Origin: an uncultured Sedimentitalea sp.
GTDB lineage: Bacteria > Pseudomonadota > Alphaproteobacteria > Rhodobacterales > Rhodobacteraceae
DNA length: 64,000 bases
Reading direction: 5' to 3'
Assembly: GCA_947504115.1 (NCBI GenBank)
Contig: CANNGH010000004.1
Span: forward strand, 1-64,000
Made by a program: the position numbers and the translations under genes. This document shows positions 28,149 to 36,412 of this stretch, one piece after another; within the stretch, counting starts at the first letter, position 1, and every line of letters begins with the position of its first letter. The notes under the pieces are model-generated. The model saw only the letters and a list, made by a program, of their open reading frames with translations. It did not search any database and had not been told where the DNA came from.

Positions 28149-30509
28149 ATGAGCAGTTTCGATGATACCGAGGCACAAGCCATCCCGCTATCGGCGCGTG
28201 CCATGGCCGCCCGACCGCAACCCTATCTGGACGGGCTGAACCCGGCGCAGCGGACGGCGGTGGAAACGCTGGACGGCCCGGTTCTGATGCTGGCCGGGGC
28301 GGGCACCGGCAAGACCCGCGCCCTGACGGCGCGGATCGTGCACCTGCTGAATACCGGACGCGCCCGCCCGAACGAGATTCTGGCGGTGACCTTCACCAAC
28401 AAGGCCGCGCGCGAGATGAAAGAGCGCGTCGGCCAGATGCTGGGCCACAATATCGAGGGCATGCCGTGGCTGGGCACGTTCCACGCGATCTGCGTCAAGC
28501 TGCTGCGCCGCCACGCCGAACTGGCCGGGCTGAAATCGAATTTCACGATTCTGGATACGGACGACCAGCTGCGCCTGCTGAAGCAACTGGTTCAGGCGGA
28601 AGGGATCGACGACAAACGCTGGCCGGCGCGGCAATTGGCCGGGATCATCGACAACTGGAAGAACCGTGCCCTGACGCCGGACAGGGTGCCCGCCGCCGAT
28701 GCCGGGGCCTACAACAACCGCGCGGTGGATTTTTACGCGCAGTATCAGACCCGTCTGCGGGAATTGAACGCGGTCGATTTCGGCGATCTGCTGCTGCACA
28801 TGGTCACGATATTCCAGACCCACGAGGATATTCTGGCGCAGTACCAGCGCTGGTTCCGCTATATTCTGGTGGACGAGTATCAGGACACCAACGTCGCCCA
28901 ATATCTGTGGCTGCGCCTGCTTGCGGCGGGGCACAAGAATATCTGCTGCGTGGGTGACGACGATCAGTCGATCTATGGCTGGCGCGGGGCCGAGGTGGGC
29001 AACATCCTGCGCTTCGAGACGGATTTTCCCGGCGCGCATGTGGTGCGGCTGGAGCAGAATTATCGCTCGACCCCACATATCCTGGCCGCGGCCAGCGCCG
29101 TGATCGCTGGCAACGAAGGGCGGTTGGGCAAGACGCTGTGGACCGAGGCCGAGGAAGGCGAGAAGCTGCGCCTGATCGGCCACTGGGACGGCGAGGAAGA
29201 GGCGCGCTGGATCGGCGAGGAAATCGAATCGATGCAAGCCGGCACGCGCGGAATGCGTCCCGTTGATCTGGATGAGATGGCGATTCTCGTGCGCGCCAGC
29301 CACCAGATGCGCGCCTTCGAGGATCGGTTCCTGACCATCGGTCTGCCCTATCGCGTGATCGGCGGCCCGCGATTCTACGAGCGTTTGGAAATTCGCGATG
29401 CGATGGCCTATTTCCGTGTCGTCACCAGCCCCGAGGACGATCTGGCGTTCGAACGCGTCGTCAACACACCCAAACGCGGGCTCGGCGACAAGGCGCGGCA
29501 GACCATCCAGACCACCGCCCGCGCGAACCGCGTTTCACTGCTCGAAGGCGCGCGGATCGCCGTGGACTCGGGCCTTATCAAGGGCAAGGGCAGCACGGCG
29601 CTGGGCCAACTGGTCGGCGACATCGCGCGTTGGGGGCGAATGGCGGGCGACGCGGACCTGTCCCACATGGAACTGGCCGAGATCATTCTGGACGAATCCG
29701 GCTATACCGGCATGTGGCAGAACGACAAGACGCCCGAGGCGCCGGGGCGGCTGGAGAACCTCAAGGAACTGGTCAAGGCGCTGGAGCAGTTCGAGAATCT
29801 GCAGGGGTTTCTGGAACATGTCAGCCTGATCATGGACAACGCGCAGGGCGGGGACGGCGCCAAGGTCAGCATCATGACCCTGCACGCCGCCAAGGGGCTG
29901 GAGTTTCCTGCAGTGTTCCTTCCGGGATGGGAGGACGGGCTGTTTCCCAGTCAGCGCAGCATGGATGAGAGCGGGCTCAAGGGTTTGGAAGAGGAGCGCC
30001 GCCTTGCCTATGTCGGAATCACCCGCGCCGAGGAATTGTGCACCGTGTCCTTTGCCGCCAACCGTCGCGTGTTCGGGCAATGGCAATCGGCATTGCCGTC
30101 GCGCTTCATCGACGAACTGCCCGACGCCCATGTCGAGGTGCTGAGCCCGCCGGGCCTCTATGGCGGCGGATATGGTGCGGCGGGGCTGGGTGCGGCGGCG
30201 CCGGAACCCGAATCCGACCTGGCCGATCGCGCGGCGCGGGCGGATGGATACAATTCCCCCGGCTGGCGGCGGCTTCAGGCGCGCAGCCAGCAGCGCGGGA
30301 TGTCCCAGCCAGCCGAAAGCCGCAACAGCGTGATCGACCTGAACGCGGTTTCCAGCTTTACCGTCGGGCAGCGGGTGTTTCACCAGAAATTCGGCTATGG
30401 TGCCGTGACCGAGATCGAGGGCGACAAGCTGGAGGTCGCGTTCGAGAAAGCCGGGACAAAAAAGGTTGTCGCCCGCTTCGTGTCATCCAGCGACGATATC
30501 CCGTTCTGA
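28149..30509 (+). CDS. uvrD: UvrD/PcrA-type DNA helicase
   Basis: This 786-residue superfamily 1A helicase has all the classic motifs: Walker A AGAGTGKTRAL, motif Ia VTFTNKAAREM, motif II VDEYQDTNVAQ, motif III GDDDQSIYGWRGA, motif IV NYRST, motif V TLHAAKGLEFPAVFL and motif VI YVGITRAEE. A C-terminal Tudor-like segment (VFHQKFGYGAVTEIEGDKLE) binds RNA polymerase in homologues. The ATG at 28149 gives MSSFDDTEA; an in-frame TTG at 28140 is possible. It functions in nucleotide excision repair, mismatch repair and replication restart. It is divergent from the ZIP gene, with about 106 bases between. Confidence 0.95.
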   Translation: MSSFDDTEAQAIPLSARAMAARPQPYLDGLNPAQRTAVETLDGPVLMLAGAGTGKTRALTARIVHLLNTGRARPNEILAVTFTNKAAREMKERVGQMLGHNIEGMPWLGTFHAICVKLLRRHAELAGLKSNFTILDTDDQLRLLKQLVQAEGIDDKRWPARQLAGIIDNWKNRALTPDRVPAADAGAYNNRAVDFYAQYQTRLRELNAVDFGDLLLHMVTIFQTHEDILAQYQRWFRYILVDEYQDTNVAQYLWLRLLAAGHKNICCVGDDDQSIYGWRGAEVGNILRFETDFPGAHVVRLEQNYRSTPHILAAASAVIAGNEGRLGKTLWTEAEEGEKLRLIGHWDGEEEARWIGEEIESMQAGTRGMRPVDLDEMAILVRASHQMRAFEDRFLTIGLPYRVIGGPRFYERLEIRDAMAYFRVVTSPEDDLAFERVVNTPKRGLGDKARQTIQTTARANRVSLLEGARIAVDSGLIKGKGSTALGQLVGDIARWGRMAGDADLSHMELAEIILDESGYTGMWQNDKTPEAPGRLENLKELVKALEQFENLQGFLEHVSLIMDNAQGGDGAKVSIMTLHAAKGLEFPAVFLPGWEDGLFPSQRSMDESGLKGLEEERRLAYVGITRAEELCTVSFAANRRVFGQWQSALPSRFIDELPDAHVEVLSPPGLYGGGYGAAGLGAAAPEPESDLADRAARADGYNSPGWRRLQARSQQRGMSQPAESRNSVIDLNAVSSFTVGQRVFHQKFGYGAVTEIEGDKLEVAFEKAGTKKVVARFVSSSDDIPF

Positions 30510-30567
30510 GCACGAAGGCGCAGGATCCGGGTCGATAAACCGGTGAGGCGCGGTCAAGCATCGGGGC

Positions 30568-31159
30568 ATGAAACCGCCCCTGTCCCCCACCATCACGCCC
30601 TTGGCCGCCGCAATGCTTTTGGCGTTGGCCATGGTCTGGGGTGGGTCGTTCTTCTTCGCCAAATATGCCGTTGCAGTGGTGCCGCCGCTGACCATCGCGA
30701 TGTACCGCGTCCTTTGGGCCGTGCCGGTGCTGATGGCGGTGGTCTGGTGGAAAGGGCTGTGCTGGCCGCAGAGTCGGCGCATCTGGGGTGTATTTCTGGT
30801 GATGGGGGCGCTGAACAACGCAATCCCGTTTTCGCTGATCTTCTGGAGCCAGACGCGTGGGCCGTCGATGGCACGCCACTTTTTCGTTGCCGGTGGATGT
30901 CTGGATCGTGCTGATCGGTCTCGCGGTCATGTCCACCGCACTGGCCTATCTGCTCTATTTCCAGATTCTGATCCGCGCGAGCGCGGCCAATCTCATGCTG
31001 GTGACGCTGATGATCCCGCCCGTCGCGATGGCGCTGGGCGCGATCTTTCTGAACGAAACGCTCTCGACCAGTGCCGTCGCGGGATTTGCGCTGATCGCCT
31101 TCGCTCTCGCCGTCACCGACGGGCGGCTGGAATTGTCGCTGCTGCGCCGGGAACGCTGA
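30568..31159 (+). pseudogene. EamA/DMT transporter with large internal deletion
   Basis: The first 95 residues (LALAMVWGGSFFFAKYAVAV, then MYRVLWAVPVLMAVV and FSLIFWSQTR) are the N-terminal EamA half. From about 30856 the homology jumps into another frame to the C-terminal end (WIVLIGLAVMSTALAYLLYF then LVTLMIPPVAMALGAIF and LETLSTS-like LNETLSTS). The usual ~300-residue protein would have about 100 more residues in between, so helices 4-6 are gone and the reading frame is broken. The fused frame to 31323 has no meaning after residue 95. Its stop is a few bases from the end of the convergent sRNA array. EamA proteins export metabolites; the substrate is unknown. Confidence 0.8.
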
Positions 31160-31164
31160 AATGC

Positions 31165-31510
31165 GAAAACGGCGACGCTAGGGAGGAGGAGGGCGCCGCC
31201 GTTCTCTTACAACATCGCGGCGCAGGGAGGGAGGAGATTGCGCCACGGATGTATCCGGACCCGGTTTGGAAACCGGTATGTTTTGGCGGCGACATCCGGG
31301 AGGAGGTGGATGCCGCCGCTTGAGACCGGACCCGCCAGGGAGGAGGAGGGGCGGACCGGCCTTTCTCAACACTCTCGCGCAGGAAGGGAGGGAACCTGCG
31401 CCAGAATGCATCTGCTCCCGGATTGAACCGGGAATTTAGGGTGGCGACATCCGGGAGGAGGTGAATGTCGCCACCGACCGGACCCGCCAGGGAGGAGGAG
31501 AGGCGCGCCC
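31165..31510 (-). ncRNA. tandem array of candidate cuckoo/CcsR-type sRNAs (CCUCCUCCC hairpins)
   Basis: Downstream of the DUF1127 gene, the minus strand holds seven consecutive hairpins whose loops contain pyrimidine motifs of CCUCCUCCC type, plus two short hairpins without it. In order of transcription the stems are 31485-31505, 31440-31475 (perfect 11 bp, GGTGGCGACAT), 31377-31401 (7 bp, loop TTCCCTCCCTT, degenerate), 31326-31359, 31285-31318, 31219-31244 and 31171-31200. Small hairpins sit at 31416-31433 and 31261-31276. The last stem is followed by GTTTTCGC, a terminator-like tail. The segment 31441-31500 is repeated with changes at 31282-31345, so the array probably arose by duplication of a two-hairpin unit. 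In Rhodobacter sphaeroides, CcsR1-4 sRNAs with the same motif lie downstream of a DUF1127 gene (RSP_6037) and are processed from one transcript; this locus has the same architecture. I expect about three mature sRNAs. They would base-pair with GGAGG-like sequences of mRNAs. Exact ends are not readable from sequence. Confidence 0.8.
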
Positions 31511-31537
31511 GAATTGGTTGTCTCTTTTCGCGGTCGC

Positions 31538-31756
31538 TCAGCGACCCTGATATACTGCCTCGCGTGCAACGCTCGTGAGCGAGCAACGATCCAGCCCCAG
31601 ATCGCGCAACTCGCGGTCGTTCAGCACCGACAATTCGTTGACCGTCTGCCGAAAACGACGATAATCGACAAAGCGCCGCCCCAGCGATTGAATCGCTCCG
31701 ACCGTGCGGCCGAGCATCCCGTCATGCGCGGTGTTGGAATAGATTGTGTCACTCAT
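31538..31756 (-). CDS. DUF1127 small protein (CcaF1-like)
   Basis: This 72-residue basic protein ends in the DUF1127 helix-turn block RELRDLGLDRCSLTSVARE. I choose the ATG at 31756 (MSDTIYSNTAHDGMLGRTVG) because GAGG lies 9 bases upstream; an ATG at 31762 is also in frame but too close to that site. In Rhodobacter the homologous gene before the CcsR sRNAs encodes an RNA-binding protein that influences sRNA maturation and stability; the same role is inferred here. The stop is about 30 bases from the first sRNA hairpin, so both are probably on one transcript. Confidence 0.82.
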   Translation of the reverse strand: MSDTIYSNTAHDGMLGRTVGAIQSLGRRFVDYRRFRQTVNELSVLNDRELRDLGLDRCSLTSVAREAVYQGR

Positions 31757-31812
31757 CGTCATTTACCTCGGCATCATCGGCTGCGGCATCGGTGCCGCTG
31801 TCTGTTGCTGAC

Positions 31813-31840
31813 AAGATAGGCAGATGCTGCAACTGCACAA
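31813..31840 (-). promoter_or_regulatory. candidate promoter of the DUF1127-sRNA transcript
   Basis: Minus strand TTGTGC (31840-31835), a 16-base spacer, and TATCTT (31818-31813) resemble -35 and -10 elements 57 bases before the chosen start. A short hairpin GCGGCACCGATGCCGC follows in the leader (31780-31795). In Rhodobacter the CcsR promoter responds to RpoHI/RpoHII; this sequence alone cannot tell which sigma factor reads it. Confidence 0.35.
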
Positions 31841-32666
31841 TGGACAGAAAGGCATTCCGGGTATGCGATAAGTGCATGGATGAATTAACGTTTCCTTAGG
31901 GTCAGCGGCAATGGCGTCGAATCTGTGGGCGCGAACCGTGATTCCCTGTGATGAGGACGGGGCATCCGCGTGAGTCGTCCTTGCGGCGAGATCGATGGGG
32001 CCTCATCGCGACCGAGCCGATGATATTCCCGACTTGTCCACGCGTGCGGACATCGCGGCGGCCCATGAAGGGGCGTGGCCTACATCTACCCGACATGATC
32101 ATCGCGCCACCTGAGCAGGAATGCGCCCGAAGCGAGTTCACGGGAAATCATGGGTCAGCTTTTGAGCGGATATCGATTCACGGCGAATCACATCCGCTTT
32201 ACCGCGGGTTTACTGTCGATTCGGGCTCTCCTATATCCAACCGTCACGGAACGTCTCCGGAACATCTATGCTGAGCGCCAGTTCGGCGGTGGATTTGCGG
32301 GATTTCAGGGGACTTTTCCGTCTCGGCTGGAGCGGACTACATATGGTGTCTGCCTGCAAGGCGTGTCGCCTCATCAGGTATGGTGGAGGTCGATAAGACG
32401 GCTATATGCTGTTTTCAGACAGTGGCGAAAACAACATTCTGTGCATTTTCCCATAGAAAGCAGTTGCGGCCCATGAATTCCCATGCCATTCCTTGTTCAT
32501 CGGATGAGGACGACAGCAAGGGGCACCAAACGACCCCGAAACAAACAAAAAGCAGGTTTCATACAGGCTAACGTTTTCATCGGACCAAAGAGATCCGGCG
32601 CGCGGGCGAGCAGACATCCCCCCAGGTGGCGCGCGCAGTCGGACACCCCGCTAGGCGGGACGAGGG
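31841..32666. other. long non-coding region upstream of the dcw cluster
   Basis: About 825 bases between the DUF1127 promoter and the mraZ leader. Open frames such as 31948-32274 and 31902-32141 have poor codon bias and no recognisable domain; I see no protein gene. GC content is lower than in the flanking genes, and no consensus RNase P RNA was found. Within it, CCCA/TGGG boxes at 32450, 32470 and 32480 resemble MraZ operator spacing and are listed separately. Most of it remains unexplained. Confidence 0.5.
32450..32483 (-). promoter_or_regulatory. possible MraZ-type box repeats
   Basis: TGGG occurs at 32480-32483, 32470-32473 and 32450-32453 on the minus strand, with register 10 and 20 bases. 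MraZ operators are usually three or more TGGGN repeats at 10-base spacing upstream of mraZ. Here one of four registers is missing, orientation is opposite to mraZ, and the boxes are about 280 bases from the gene. Suggestive only. Confidence 0.25.
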
Positions 32667-32702
32667 CGGCGGGTTGATCAGTGGCAGCGGATCAACCCGC
32701 CG
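32667..32702 (+). terminator. 13-bp inverted repeat in the mraZ leader
   Basis: CGGCGGGTTGATC and GATCAACCCGCCG form a perfect 13-bp stem with a 10-base loop, followed by TTTCC, 59 bases before mraZ. It could terminate transcription entering from the left or attenuate the dcw transcript. The tail is short in T, so efficiency is uncertain. Confidence 0.5.
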
Positions 32703-32760
32703 TTTCCGCATCCGGAGGACGGTAATCACGCGGTAGCGCGGGCAAAAAGGGGCAAGGAAC

Positions 32761-33264
32761 TTGGGGCGCAGGTTCAGGGGCGAAAGCCAGCACAAGGTAG
32801 ACGGAAAGGGCAGGGTGTCTATCCCGGCCTCGTTTCGTCGTGTGCTCGAAGCCTCGGACCCCAACTGGACCGACGGTCTGAACCCTGAACTTGTCATCGT
32901 TTACGGCGACCACCGCCGCAATTATCTTGAATGCTACACGATCGAGGCCATCGAGGAGGTCGATGCCAAGATCGACCGCCTGCCGCGCGGGTCCGTCCAG
33001 CGCAAGATGCTGCAACGGCTGTTTCACGGTCAATCCTTTCCCACCAATGTCGATGAAACCGGCCGGCTGGTCCTGCCCGCCAAGCTGCGCAACAAGATCG
33101 AACTGGAAGGCGAGGCGTTTTTCATCGCTGCCGGTGACACGTTCCAGATATGGAAGCCCGAAACCTACGAGACCGAGGAACTGGCCCGCACCGAGGCGTG
33201 GCTGGAGGAATTGCCCGACGATTTCGACCCGCTGGAATATCTCGACCGGGTACCCGAGGAGTAA
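32761..33264 (+). CDS. mraZ: transcriptional regulator MraZ
   Basis: This 167-residue DNA-binding protein with two MraZ/AbrB-like repeats regulates the dcw cluster in bacteria studied. The first repeat contains [16 protein letters not shown], the second [16 protein letters not shown]. The start is TTG at 32761 with AAGGGG 8 bases upstream; no ATG is available before the first repeat. It ends four bases before rsmH and starts the plus-strand dcw row. Confidence 0.95.
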   Translation: MGRRFRGESQHKVDGKGRVSIPASFRRVLEASDPNWTDGLNPELVIVYGDHRRNYLECYTIEAIEEVDAKIDRLPRGSVQRKMLQRLFHGQSFPTNVDETGRLVLPAKLRNKIELEGEAFFIAAGDTFQIWKPETYETEELARTEAWLEELPDDFDPLEYLDRVPEE

Positions 33265-33268
33265 CGGC

Positions 33269-34255
33269 ATGGCCGCTGCTGCCCAATCCGATCCGCATGT
33301 CCCCGTCCTGCTGCGCCCGCTTCTGGCGGCGGTGGCGCCTGTCTGCGGCACATGGCTGGACGGAACGTTCGGTGCGGGCGGCTATGCGCGCGGGCTGCTG
33401 GATGCGGGGGCTGATCGCGTGGTGGCCGTGGACCGCGACCCGGTGGCGTTCGAAATGGCGCGGGACTGGGCCGGGCAATATGGCGACCGGCTGGTGATGC
33501 AGCAGGGCGTGTTCTCGAAGATGGACGAATATGCCAGCGATCTGGACGGCGTCGTGCTGGATCTCGGTGTGTCGTCGATGCAACTGGATCAGGCCGAGCG
33601 CGGATTCTCGTTTCTGCGGGATGGACCGCTCGACATGCGCATGTCGCAGGAAGGGCCGAGTGCCGCCGATCTGGTCAATAGCGCAAGCGCCGAGGAACTG
33701 GCCGACATCCTGTTCCACTATGGTGAAGAGCGCGCCAGCCGCCGCATCGCCCGCGCCATCGTGCGGGCGCGCGACGAGGCCCCTATCGAAACGACGCTGC
33801 AACTGGCCGGTATCGTCGAATCCTGCCTGCCGCGTGCGAAGCCGGGGCAGTCGCATCCGGCCACGCGCAGCTTTCAGGCGCTGCGAATTGCGGTGAACAA
33901 CGAATATGACGAACTGTTCCAGGGGCTCATGGCCGCCGAGCGTGCCCTGAAGCCGGGTGGCAAGCTGGCAGTGGTCACGTTCCATTCCATCGAGGACCGG
34001 ATGGTGAAGCGCTTTCTGACCGCGCGGTCGGGACAGGGCGGGCGGTCCAGCCGTCATTTGCCGCAGCCCGAGCAGGAGGCCCCGCGGTTCACCTTGCCGA
34101 CGAAAAAGGCCCTCGGTCCGGACGATGCGGAACTGGCGGAGAACCCGCGCGCGCGCTCGGCGCGGCTGCGGGTCGGGGTGCGCACCGATGCGCCCGCCGG
34201 AGAAATCGACGCGCGCGACATCGCGATGCCACAGCTGAAGGGGGGCAACCGATGA
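33269..34255 (+). CDS. rsmH: 16S rRNA (cytosine-1402-N4)-methyltransferase
   Basis: This 328-residue SAM-dependent methyltransferase modifies C1402 of 16S rRNA near the P site. SAM-binding motif [16 protein letters not shown] (near residue 31), VVAVDRDP, and the family block [19 protein letters not shown] (near 95) are present, plus the C-terminal [20 protein letters not shown]. The ATG at 33269 is four bases after the mraZ stop. Its stop overlaps ftsL. Confidence 0.97.
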   Translation: MAAAAQSDPHVPVLLRPLLAAVAPVCGTWLDGTFGAGGYARGLLDAGADRVVAVDRDPVAFEMARDWAGQYGDRLVMQQGVFSKMDEYASDLDGVVLDLGVSSMQLDQAERGFSFLRDGPLDMRMSQEGPSAADLVNSASAEELADILFHYGEERASRRIARAIVRARDEAPIETTLQLAGIVESCLPRAKPGQSHPATRSFQALRIAVNNEYDELFQGLMAAERALKPGGKLAVVTFHSIEDRMVKRFLTARSGQGGRSSRHLPQPEQEAPRFTLPTKKALGPDDAELAENPRARSARLRVGVRTDAPAGEIDARDIAMPQLKGGNR

Positions 34256-34605
34256 GGACGGTCGCGTATGTGCTGACCGCGCTGGCGGTGTTCGGCCTGG
34301 CCTTCTGGGCCTACCGCGAGAATTACGCCACGCAGCAGGTGCTGGGCGAAACCCGCTCGCTGCAACGCCAGATCGGCGCGGCGCAGGTGCGCATGAGCGT
34401 GCTGCGCGCCGAATGGGCCTATCTCAATCGGCCCAGTCGCCTGATGGAACTGGCCGACATCAATTTCGACGCTCTGGGCCTCTTGCCACTGGCCCCCGAA
34501 CAGTTCGGCCGTGTGGACGAGGTCAGCTATCCGCCCGATCCCGACCTGGCGATCACGGATTCCGTCGATGTTTCCACCATGTCAGATGACGAGGGCGATC
34601 CATGA
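34252..34605 (+). CDS. ftsL: cell division protein FtsL
   Basis: This 117-residue bitopic protein has one N-terminal membrane helix ([15 protein letters not shown] region, residues 6-22) and then a periplasmic coiled coil ([18 protein letters not shown]). FtsL links the FtsQB complex to FtsI/FtsW at the septum. It overlaps rsmH and ftsI by four bases each (ATGA), the usual position in the cluster. Sequence conservation is low; position supports the call. Confidence 0.88.
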   Translation: MRTVAYVLTALAVFGLAFWAYRENYATQQVLGETRSLQRQIGAAQVRMSVLRAEWAYLNRPSRLMELADINFDALGLLPLAPEQFGRVDEVSYPPDPDLAITDSVDVSTMSDDEGDP

Positions 34606-36386
34606 TCCGCACGCCGCTGCGCCCGCTGGCGCGTATCCTTCCGGCCCGCGACAAGGGCGAGAACCCCAAGGCCATCGAACGCGAGAACATCCGCCGTCGT
34701 CACGAAGACATGCAGGACCGCGCCCGCGCCCGCGCCGAGGGGCGTCTGCTGATGCTGGGCGTGTTCTTTTTCGCCGCCTTCGTGACGGTCGGGGGGCGGA
34801 TGGGGATGCTGGCCACCTCCGAACCGTCCGAGCCGGCGGTCAGCTTCATCGACGCCGCCATCGCCACGCAGCGCGCCGATATCGTGGACCGGCAGGGGCG
34901 GGTTCTGGCGACCAATTTCGAGACCCATTCGCTCTATGCGCAGCCGCCGCAGATGATCGACCCGATCGCCGCCGCCGAAGGGCTTGTCGAAATCTTCCCC
35001 GATCTCGACAAGGAACGCCTGGTGAAGGATTTCACCGGCAAGCGGAAATTCCTCTGGATCAAGAAAAAGATCAGCCCCGAGCAGAAGCAGGCCGTGCACG
35101 ACATGGGCGATCCCGGTCTGCTGTTCGGCCCGCGCGAGATGCGCCTTTACCCCAACGGCAGTCTTGCCGCGCATGTGATGGGCGGTGCGTCCTTCGGCAA
35201 GGAAGGGGTCAGCGCCGCCGAGGTGATCGGCGTGGCCGGTGTGGAAAAGCAGTTCGACGGCTATCTGCGCGATCCGGCCAACGGCAACAAGCCGTTGCAA
35301 TTGTCGCTGGACCTGACGGTGCAGGCGGCGTCGGAGCGGGTGCTCTACGGCGGCATGAAGCTGATGAATGCCAAGGGCGCCACCTCGATCCTGATGGATG
35401 TGCATACGGGCGAGGTGATCTCGGTCGTGTCGCTGCCCGATTTCGATCCCAACGATCGCCCCCGCCCGCCGACCAGCGGGTTCGATCCGTCGGACAGTCC
35501 GCTGTTCAATCGGGCGGTGCAGGGCGTCTATGAACTCGGCTCGACGTTCAAGATTTTCGCGGTGGCCCAGGCGCTTGATCTGGGATTGGTCACCCCCGAC
35601 ACGATCATCGATACCAAGGGCCCGCTGCGCTGGGGACGCTTCCGCATCACCGATTTCCGCAATTACGGCAACGAGATGTCGGTGACCAAGATCATCGTCA
35701 AGTCGTCCAATATCGGTACCGCGCGGCTGGCCCAGCAGATCGGGGCCGACCGGCAAAAGAGCTTTCTCGATTCGCTGGGCATGCTGGACGCGACCCCGTT
35801 CGAGATCGTCGAGGCGAAGGGGGGCAAACCGTTGTTGCCGCCCAAATGGTCCGAATTGTCCACCATGACGATTTCCTACGGTCACGGCCTGTCCACCAGC
35901 CCGATGCATCTGGCGGCGGGCTATGCGGCCATCGCCAATGGCGGCCATTACGTCAGTCCCACGGTGCTGAAGCGCAACGGCCCGCAATACGGCCCGCGCG
36001 TGATGTCGCCCCAGGCCGCGGCGCAGGCGCGCTCCATGTTGCGCAAGGTCGTGGCCGAGGGCACCGCCAGCTTTGGCGAAGTGCCCGGCTATGCCGTCGG
36101 CGGCAAGACCGGCACCGCCGACAAGCCCAAACCGCGCGGCGGATATTACGACGACAAGGTGATCGCCACGTTCGCGAGCATCTTTCCGGCGCATGATCCC
36201 CGCTACGTGCTGGTGGTCACACTGGACGAACCGTCGGAAAACTCGGGCGACAAACCGCGCCGCACCGCCGGCTGGACCGCCGTGCCGGTCGCCGCCGAGA
36301 TGATCCGCCGTGTCGCGCCGCTTCTGGGCTTGCGCCCCTCCATTGAACCCGTCAAAGGCGCTGCTATAACGCTGGCGTCCCAATAG
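34602..36386 (+). CDS. ftsI: septal peptidoglycan transpeptidase FtsI (PBP3)
   Basis: This 594-residue class B penicillin-binding protein has an N-terminal cytoplasmic tail, one membrane helix at about 45-65 (MLGVFFFAAFVTVG), a pedestal domain, and then the transpeptidase. The active-site serine is in STFK at residue 314, S-S-N at 368-370 and KTG at 502-504. It cross-links septal peptidoglycan with FtsW and is the beta-lactam target. It overlaps ftsL and precedes murE by 26 bases. Confidence 0.96.
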   Translation: MIRTPLRPLARILPARDKGENPKAIERENIRRRHEDMQDRARARAEGRLLMLGVFFFAAFVTVGGRMGMLATSEPSEPAVSFIDAAIATQRADIVDRQGRVLATNFETHSLYAQPPQMIDPIAAAEGLVEIFPDLDKERLVKDFTGKRKFLWIKKKISPEQKQAVHDMGDPGLLFGPREMRLYPNGSLAAHVMGGASFGKEGVSAAEVIGVAGVEKQFDGYLRDPANGNKPLQLSLDLTVQAASERVLYGGMKLMNAKGATSILMDVHTGEVISVVSLPDFDPNDRPRPPTSGFDPSDSPLFNRAVQGVYELGSTFKIFAVAQALDLGLVTPDTIIDTKGPLRWGRFRITDFRNYGNEMSVTKIIVKSSNIGTARLAQQIGADRQKSFLDSLGMLDATPFEIVEAKGGKPLLPPKWSELSTMTISYGHGLSTSPMHLAAGYAAIANGGHYVSPTVLKRNGPQYGPRVMSPQAAAQARSMLRKVVAEGTASFGEVPGYAVGGKTGTADKPKPRGGYYDDKVIATFASIFPAHDPRYVLVVTLDEPSENSGDKPRRTAGWTAVPVAAEMIRRVAPLLGLRPSIEPVKGAAITLASQ

Positions 36387-36412
36387 GGGGCGGCATTCCG
36401 GACGGGCGGCAG

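Noticed and set aside
31160-31323. C-terminal extension of the EamA protein over the sRNA array
   Set aside because: After residue 95 the frame is shifted; the true C-terminus ends at 31159 in the other frame, and the residues to 31323 come from antisense of the sRNA hairpins.
32030-32045. DnaA box near TTGTCCACG
   Set aside because: A single imperfect match to TTATCCACA without neighbours is expected by chance; no origin features nearby.
31841-32760. RNase P RNA gene upstream of mraZ
   Set aside because: The conserved core elements of bacterial RNase P RNA (for example the AGAGGAAAGTC-like start of P4) are not found.
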